From Dreissena polymorpha (lineage: Eukaryota; Mollusca; Bivalvia; Myida; Dreissenidae): a stretch of DNA of 64,000 nt. The notes below the pieces were generated by a model. It was not told the origin of the DNA. It made no database searches and saw only the letters and a list, made by a program, of their open reading frames with translations. The translations under genes and the position numbers were made by a program. This document shows positions 57,742 through 64,000 of this stretch, in pieces. The number at the start of each line of letters is the position of its first letter. The first letter of the stretch is position 1. Location of the stretch: NCBI RefSeq assembly GCF_020536995.1, contig NC_068360.1, forward strand, positions 13,053,304 through 13,117,303, written 5' to 3'.

Positions 57742-59393
57742 CAGGGGCGTAGCTGGGCTGATTTTCAGTGTATGCAAACGGCATGCTATAGGGGGTCCTG
57801 GGGTATGCTCCCCCGGATTATTTTTTTATCTCTACGAAGCCGTACGTGCAATCTTGAGAGGTTTCAGAAATTTCATAGTGCAAAATAATGGGTGATAAAC
57901 TCGGATATGATACCATTTGTCTTCGATTTTAAAACATGGGATTTTCTTTAAGATTTTTATTCCAGAAGGGGTATATTATTTAATGTATGTCTAAATAAAA
58001 CCATGATATGGTATGGTATAACATAGGACATAACACTTTTGGATGAAAGTAACTAAAGCTTAATTTGTATTGTTAAAAAATAAATAAAAGAGACATAATT
58101 AAGCAAAATATCCATCTTTTAGATAGCAACTATGTGTATCATATTTACTCGATAACTCTAGTCACTTACATCTCGTCTGGTATTCTCTACCTATAGCAAA
58201 ATACTTTTAAAAACAATACACGTAAACTGTCTAATTAATGCAAGGTCTCCTGTATTATATGCACTACATTACACACGAAATAAAAGGGCCAATCTGCGCT
58301 CCTTTCGTCTGGCAAATACGTCAACGACCTCTTCCAGATCTCTCTCTCTCTCTCTCGGTGGTCGGGCAAGACCGGACATGCGCTCCGTTCCCATGGTGCT
58401 ACGGAGGTATGTCTTCACCCGTCTCATTGTACAAAAAGACCTCTCCGCTGTTGCTGTCGATACTGGCATGCAGAGCAGAACGAACGAGAAGACATTGCAA
58501 GTTTTGTTCTACTACCCATCTCTTTTGTGCCCACGGCGTCTGTCTCCAAGTACTCATAGAACCGCAAAAGCCGTTTGGCAGAGTAGTCAAAGGCAAACGC
58601 TATTGTTAGGACAGTTGCCATCATGTTCTTAGCGTGCATCGAGTCGGAGGCGTGTATAATTGCGAGATTCAACCAGTGCGCCTTGCAGTGAGTGTATACA
58701 GCTTTCGCGACGATGGCTTGGATGCGAGTCTGGACCCCCTTCTGCTTCCCGGACATGTTCGACGCACCATCATAACCTTGGCCGCGCATTGGCTGAATGT
58801 TTACTCCATGAGCTTGAAGGTTCTCGAGGAAGGCATTAGCCAGAGCTTCGCCGGTGGTAGACTTGCACTCGGAAAACCCAACGAACTCCTACCGAAGACA
58901 TGCTTTCTCTGGTTCGTAAAATCGAATGCAGAGAGCCATTTGCTCCATAGTGGCAGCATCAGTGGCTTCGTCCGCCATAAATTCGAAGCAGAACGACTGT
59001 TTTGGATGTTGGCTGGCCTAATTTTCCGTCGAAAACATCTCTGTACGGGGCGACATCAAATTAGCAGCCATTCTTAAAATCGCCCGCTTCGTATAACAAT
59101 CCATTCAGATACATAGTAGAAAACAACGATAAAGCGCAGCGATAATAATGTTATGGATAGTCACCACCAAAAGAAACGTGACCTCGAAAATGGTAGCTAA
59201 ATCATGCGTATTCTATGAAGTCGATTTTTTTAAGACAGTTTAACTGTTTTCGATATGAAATCTCCCGCATAGTAAAAATGCCTAACCCGGGTTAGGCATC
59301 ACATTTTATTGCATTTTTCGATCACTTCAATTTTGTATTTTTTCCAAACATCGTACGCACGTGCGTATTTGCGTATGCCCAGCTACGCCCCTG
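57742..59393 (-). mobile_element. hAT-type DNA transposon, internally deleted
   Basis: Terminal inverted repeats CAGGGGCGTAGCTGGGC (57742-57758) and its exact reverse complement (59377-59393). The repeat may extend outward, as ATTACTGTCAG and CTGACTGTAAT are near-inverse. Between them is a decayed transposase on the minus strand. At 1.65 kb the element is about half the length expected for a full copy of this ZMYM1-like group. Confidence 0.87.
58258..59077 (-). pseudogene. Decayed hAT transposase (ZMYM1-like)
   Basis: Read from 59077 downward it gives FEFMADEATDAATMEQMALC (with the first catalytic Asp), ECKSTTGEALANAFLENL, RGQGYDGASNMSGKQKGVQ (second Asp region) and HCKAHWLNLAI. It then jumps to the C-terminal dimerisation domain MPVSTATAERSFCTMRRVKT with YLRSTMG and FARRKERRLAL. 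At least two in-frame stops lie in the N-terminal half (near 58910 and 59012). The roughly 200+ residues between the insertion-domain start and the C-terminal domain are missing, with a frame change at the junction (58440-58480). Dead copy. Confidence 0.85.
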
Positions 59394-59842
59394 ACTGTAA
59401 TATACTAAACATAGCCTTAATTTTCAGCCAAGATGGGTATATGCGTGTACGTAAAAAATTGAATATTACACCATTCAAGAGCATGTATCAGTCTCGTGGT
59501 TGCTTTATAACACATGCCACACAACTAATACCTAATACATACTATTGGAACAATGGGCTTGCGTAATGTTCATTTTTTTGCGTAATGTTCATTTATTCTC
59601 TCGCCCCCCCACCCCCCGTTCATCCGCAATAAGGCCGACCGCACTAAATCCAGTTCGGGTATTTTAAGAAGTCTCAGGAGGAATGCCAGCCAGTTTGGCC
59701 ATACTCTATACAAAGGCAATAGTTCAAGTAGACCAAGTTTCAAATATGCTGTTCGATATACATATAGAATATTATGTGAGTTTTGGATACAGATCAAGTT
59801 TATCATGCGAGGCTTAGAACCAGGGTAGCGCGAGGCTTGCCG

Positions 59843-60350
59843 ACACGATATATCGCCCTTGTGTAGGTAGCCCAAAAGGCGATATATCGTGTTAAATATA
59901 TCGTGCGTCGCCGCGACTGTCGCGAAAAATATCGTGCGTCGCCACGACTGTCGCGCAAAATATCGTGTATCGCTTCGTGTGTCGTGTCTCGCGTTCAAAG
60001 GGCAACGCACGAAGCACGAATCGACGAACGATATTTTGCGAGACAGTCGCCGCGACGCACGATATTTTATTATTCAAATATCGCCCATATTATCCGAATC
60101 TCGTGTATCGCGGTCTAATATCAGACCGCGACACACGACGCACGAAGCGATACTCGATATTTTGCGCGACAGTCGCGGCGACACGCGATATTAGTACTGT
60201 TCAAATATCGCTGTAATAATATCGCCTGTCGACTGTCGCGTTTTCATAAAATTTATATGCGATATCTCACCCTTTGAACACGACCGTCGCACTTTACGAA
60301 CGCGACCGTCGTATGAACGCGACCGTCGCCCTTTTTATAAGCGATATCTC
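59843..60350. repeat. CpG-rich palindromic block of CGCGACNGTCGCG units
   Basis: Words such as ATATCGTGCGTCGCCGCGAC and TGTCGCG on the left (59905-59960) recur as reverse complements on the right (60033-60070 and 60157-60190: CGCGACAGTCGCGGCGAC). Palindromic CGCGACAGTCGCG-like units and ATATCG words repeat throughout, then three GCGACCGTCG units (60283-60330). Dense CpG contrasts sharply with the AT-rich flanks. Overlapping small ORFs in all frames are a by-product. Confidence 0.8.
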
Positions 60351-60530
60351 ATATACACATATGGTATGCAATTATGAATATACACATATGATATACACAC
60401 AATTTATTCACATTATATACAAATATGAAGTAAGCTTAGCATATGCACATATGATAAACATGTATGACATACACGTATTTAAATAAATATGATATAAACA
60501 TACAATATACTAGAATGGCATGCAAATATG
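60351..60530. repeat. AT-rich CACATATGATATACAC-type simple sequence
   Basis: Imperfect repeats of ATACACATATG(G/A)TAT and similar words follow directly on the CpG-rich block. No coding content. Confidence 0.7.
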
Positions 60531-60542
60531 TTGTTACACTTT

Positions 60543-60842
60543 AAAGGGGCCTTTTCACAGATTTTGGCATGTTTTGAAGTTTGTCATTAAATGCTTTATA
60601 TTGATAAATGTAAACATTAAATTTTAAAAGCTCCAGTAAGAAATCCAAAATAAAATTTAAAAAAGGAAAAAAAAAGTAACCCGCAGCAGGGCTCGAACCA
60701 GTGACCCCCGGATTCCTGAAGACCATGATAAATGTTCAGTCATACTGTTTCCTCACAAATATCATAACTAAACCGAAAATTTGCGAATCTGAAACAACTT
60801 TTTTCAATTTTGTCAATTTACCAAACCGTAAAAAGGTCCCTT
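60543..60842 (-). mobile_element. tRNA-related SINE, AAAGGGGCCTTTTCA family
   Basis: Ends AAAGGGGCCTTTTCACAG and AAAAAGGTCCCTTTAA are inverted. On the minus strand, 60726-60680 has a tRNA-like B box (GGGTCACTGGTTCGAGCCCT). Same family as 55191-55660 and the part at 26436-26632. Confidence 0.78.
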
Positions 60843-61391
60843 TAACCAAATTTGTAAGACGCTGTACCAAGACAACATGGAGCTCCCTTAAACTACAGCA
60901 GGTGTTCAAGGAAGACAGACAACTAACATGTGGCTGTTTCTAATTGTGACATGCTACTTGCTGAACTTGCTATAAACACAAAACACAATAACCGTTGTAA
61001 AACTGCCCATGAACTCTGCAGCAAGAAGTCAAGTACATAGGACCCAGCACCGTAAACTTTTGTTCTGCAAAAAGCATAAACATTATTTAACAATCGAAAT
61101 AACTGTCGCAGTGTAGTTATGTATCGATCAATAAACAATTCGTAATCGTCCGAATGCATTCCTCTTGTAAAATTTGGATTACGTAAGTGGAAAACAAATT
61201 GCTACTCATTGGTATAAATCAATGTCAATAAATCAACAGATAAATCGAACGTCATTCTTAATTATATGATAAAATAAATGAATGCAAATGACTGCCTATT
61301 ACCGCATGGTAGTTTTGTGGGCACGGCTTACCTTGCGGATCTTAACTGTATTTCAGCGAGTCTTCGACATGCGGGAGAGCTGTGTACTCAC
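60843..61391. other. Non-coding; expected intron of the second EF-hand gene
   Basis: I looked on the minus strand for a last exon like 53374-53295 (GQLTMHEWDHY) and did not find one. Otherwise AT-rich and unremarkable. Confidence 0.5.
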
Positions 61392-61547
61392 CGTTCTGGT
61401 CCATGAGGTGGAACTCGTGGTTCATGTCTGTGTATGTGAGACAGTCGTTGTGGTCGAAGTCGAAGTGTTTAAACATCGAGGTCGAGATTTCGGCTGGTGA
61501 CATCGAGTGAGCGGCCTTGTACTCAACAAGGGTCACACAACCGTCAC
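61392..61547 (-). CDS. Second EF-hand gene, middle exon only
   Basis: This exon has exactly the same length (156 nt), phase and splice setting as exon 2 of the 53295-54337 gene: acceptor CAG before 61547, donor GTGAGTAC after 61392. It encodes DGCVTLVEYKAAHSMSPAEI, STSMFKHF, the loop DFDHNDCLTYTD, then MNHEFHLMDQN. The central Gly of that loop (position 6) is Asp and position 12 is Asp, so calcium binding at this site is probably weak. The first and last exons were not found in the window (the first may lie beyond 64 kb), so it is a partial gene or an orphan exon. Clear paralogue by local duplication. Confidence 0.82.
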
Positions 61548-61844
61548 CTGGAGGGAAAGAAACGTGCGTTCACATCACATACGGATCAAAATAATATTTA
61601 AAGATATCAATCGGCCCATTTCGTGTTAGTTATGCGTATTTATATCTAATTATCCATTAAGGGTTAACATGTGGAACGGCGAGATTCTTTACTGTGATTA
61701 AATAGGATTGCAAATGCAGCATTAATAAGTCCAATTTATAATGAAATAAGCCTCTAACATAAAAATGTACATAAAGGAAACCGACGAATGTACATGTTTT
61801 CCATGTCCTTTCTTTGTTGTTCCTGTTATAATATATTAATAATT

Positions 61845-62835
61845 GGGACGTCATCGTCTGGGCCGCCATCGTCTGGGCCGTCATCTACTGGGCCGCCATC
61901 GTCTGGGCGGCCATCGTCTGAGCCTTCATCGTCTTGGCCGTCATCTATTGGGCCGCCATCGTCTGGGCCGCAATCATACGGACCGTTATCTAATGGGCCG
62001 CCATCATCTGGGTCGTCATGTACTGGGCCGCCATCGTCTGGGTCGTCATCTACTGGGTCGCCATCGTCTTGGCCGTCATCTACTGGGTCGCCATCGTCTG
62101 GGCCGTCATCTACTGGGCCGCCATCGTCTGGGCCGTCATCTAGTGGGCCGCCATCGTCTGGGCCGTCATCTAGTGGTCCGCCATCATCTGGGTCGTCATC
62201 TACTGGGTCGCCATCGTCTTGGCCGTCATCTACTAAGTCGCCATCGTCTGGGCCGTCATCTACTAGGCCGTCATCTAGTGGTCCGCCATCAGCTGGGCCG
62301 CCATCTAGTGCGCCGCCATCGTCTGGGTCGTCATCTACTGGGTCGCCATCGTCTTGGCCGTCATCTACTGGGTCGCCATTGTCTGGGCCGTCAGCTACTC
62401 GGCCGCCATCGTCTGGGCCGCCATCATCTACTGGGCCGCCACCGTCTGGGCCGCCATCGTCTTGGCCGCCATCGTTTTGGCCGTCATTGTCTGGGCTGTC
62501 ATCGTCTTGGCCGCCACCGTTTGGGCCGCCATCGTTTGGGCCGTCATTGTCTGGGCCGCCATCGTCTTGGCCGCCACCGTCTGTGCCGCCATCGTCTGGG
62601 CCGTCATCTACTGGGCTGCCATCGTCTGGATCGTCATCTACTGGGCCGCCATTGTCTGGGCCGTCTTCTACTGGGCCGCCATCATCTGAGCCGTCATCTA
62701 CTGGGCCGCCATCATCTGATCCGTCATCGTCTGGGCCGCCATCGTCTGGGCCGATATCATCTACTGGGCCGCCATCGTCTGGGCCGCCATCGACTTGGCC
62801 GCCATCGTTTGGGCCGTCATTGTCTGGGCCGACAT
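61845..62835. repeat. 15/30-bp minisatellite, open in at least three frames
   Basis: Units alternate GCCATCGTCTGGGCC and GTCATCTACTGGGCC (15 bp each; 30-bp higher order), about 65 units. Because 15 is divisible by 3 and the units lack stops, long ORFs exist: plus 61788-62903 (Ser/Gly/Pro-rich, SSGPPSSGPSSTGPP), plus 61843-62844 (LGRHRLGRH) and minus 61826-62863 (Asp/Gly/Pro-rich, DDGGPVDDGPDDGGP, 345 residues). The plus ORF begins MYMFSMSFLCCSCYNILIIG, which is signal-peptide-like. Nothing independent proves any frame is translated. Confidence 0.9.
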
Positions 62836-63224
62836 GTATGTTGACTTTCCTTCCCGCATTCAATTATATTAAAGACAGATTCAATACCAGAACATCACAT
62901 TGAGCAGGAATCTGAAAGTATAGGCTATTATTCTGTCAGTGATCGGGTATGTGTTGACTGCCACACTCACACACAGAGCATGCAGTGCAGGAGGTGATGC
63001 TGTGGGTTGTTTGTCTTCTGTTAGAAGTATGGGTCAACACAAAGAATCAACACTTTGTCAAGTTTCATCCATCAACAGATTCTTATATCGTTTAACTACA
63101 ATTTAACCTCTGGTATGTAACTCTGCTGTGTTGAAATAACTAATCAACATAAACCAATTGAAGATGGAAGTGGTTTGATTTTTGGTCAGTGCATCATCGT
63201 GAATGAAGAAGTCAGCGCCTGTTG

Positions 63225-63560
63225 CACTATCAAATATATATATATAACAAGGTATGCAACTCAAAATCACCCCAAAACGGGGTGCATCGCTTTGAACAGC
63301 CATCTCTTCATCAATTGTGCAGCGATTTTTACGATCTCGGTCTTATTCAACACAGAAATGAATTGCCTTTCTGGAAATGTATATGTCTTGCAATATTTTT
63401 ACAAATGCTGGGTCAACTTTTAAGAAATAACACGATACACAACTCGCATGACCCAGTTGACACTGATCAAAATTGATGAAGTAATGGCTGTTTAAAGCGA
63501 TGCACCCCGTTTTCGGGTGATTTTGAGTTGCATACCTTGTTATATATTTATTTGATAGTG
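63225..63560. mobile_element. 336-bp inverted-repeat element
   Basis: CACTATCAAATA...AACAAGGTATGCAACTCAAA on the left (63225-63300) is matched in reverse on the right (63487-63560: TTTGAGTTGCATACCTTGTT...ATTTGATAGTG). Arms are about 75 bp. No clear target duplication and no coding potential. Confidence 0.85.
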
Positions 63561-63589
63561 AATTTTTTTTTTCAGAAAAGTTAATTTTT

Positions 63590-63666
63590 CGTTATAATAT
63601 GATTATTTATCATTCAAAATGATGTTTTCACTAATTAATATCATAGCCACACGCTAACCACCTGTG
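63590..63666. mobile_element. Half copy of the 130-bp palindromic MITE
   Basis: Matches the centre and right half of 41336-41465 (TTATAATATGATTAT, then ATATCATAGCCACACGCTAA and CCACCTGTG). The left half is absent. Confidence 0.8.
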
Positions 63667-64000
63667 GTTTAAAATATAATAACACACTTAATAGTTTGAA
63701 GCACAGAGATTTTGAAATAGTATCACATAACGACATAAGTCCAATTGAAGACATTCTGTTTTGAAGACACACATTCAGCCTCGAAAAGATTGATTTGTCT
63801 GAAACAACAACAACACAACTTGATATTTGTTATAACACTTAAGCTCAAATTTGTTCACGTATTTGAATCAAACTAATTTTTTAGAATTTTAGTCTTTTTA
63901 TTAAACAAATCAACCAGGCCCTTGATTAATTTAACTTGTTATATCTGTCAAATAATTATATCACCGAAGTAATTCAATCATAATATAGCCATGTTCTTAT
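63667..64000. other. Non-coding end of the window
   Basis: AT-rich, nothing recognisable. Confidence 0.5.

Noticed and set aside
59889-60216. Four overlapping Arg-rich ORFs in the CpG-rich block
   Set aside because: Open in many frames at once because of palindromic CG-rich repeats; not independent evidence for a gene.
1-64000. Retroviral, LTR-retrotransposon, LINE or Polinton coding regions
   Set aside because: I saw no reverse transcriptase, integrase, capsid or polymerase motif pattern in any frame supplied.

Overview
The window looks like nuclear DNA of a bivalve mollusc. It is AT-rich with long introns and canonical GT/AG splice sites. It carries many repeats of the bivalve 'pearl'/Helentron-associated type: tandem cores of about 145-160 bp, an ACGG-like microsatellite, and a terminal hairpin ending in GGGGGCATAAA. 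It also has TTAGGG-type telomere-like repeats and tRNA-derived SINEs. A heterodont bivalve, perhaps a dreissenid, is my guess; the species is not proven by the sequence. No retrovirus, LTR element or Polinton was recognised. All exon models below were built by eye from splice phase and family motifs.

Layout. 1-0.94 kb: the last two exons of a class A GPCR (+), followed by a 42-bp minisatellite. 3.6-8.6 kb: pearl-like elements, one of them inserted into a tRNA-Val-derived SINE. 8.9-11.2 kb: a decayed Mutator-like transposase with a C-terminal exonuclease-like domain (-), next to a small inverted-repeat element that carries telomere-like repeats. 11-22.8 kb: mostly non-coding, with a decayed THAP domain at 18.05 kb and several repeats. 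23.4-24.5 kb: PIN4 parvulin (-). 24.6-39.3 kb: GPALPP1 (+), head to head with PIN4; its start codon is 154 bp from that of PIN4, and its introns are full of repeats, including a 43-bp tandem array. 40.4-42.1 kb: a long terminal-inverted-repeat element rich in TACGG. 43.8-51.8 kb: a six-exon TSSK/CAMK-like protein kinase (+). The 3' edge of its third coding exon, splice donor included, has been amplified into a roughly 1.9 kb array in the following intron. 53.3-54.3 kb: a small secreted four-EF-hand protein (-). 55-60.8 kb: SINEs, TTAA-flanked MITEs, a telomere-bearing MITE with 9-bp target duplications, an internally deleted hAT transposon and a CpG-rich palindromic block. 61.4-61.5 kb: one exon of a second, paralogous EF-hand gene (-), followed by a 15/30-bp minisatellite open in at least three frames, one of them Asp-rich.

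The genes do not form a pathway. PIN4 and GPALPP1 probably share a bidirectional promoter. The two EF-hand genes look like a local duplication and may encode secreted calcium-binding (possibly shell-related) proteins. The most unusual observations are the exon-derived array in the kinase gene, the telomere-repeat-bearing MITEs, and the repeated spread of nuclear-receptor half-sites by the pearl-like elements.
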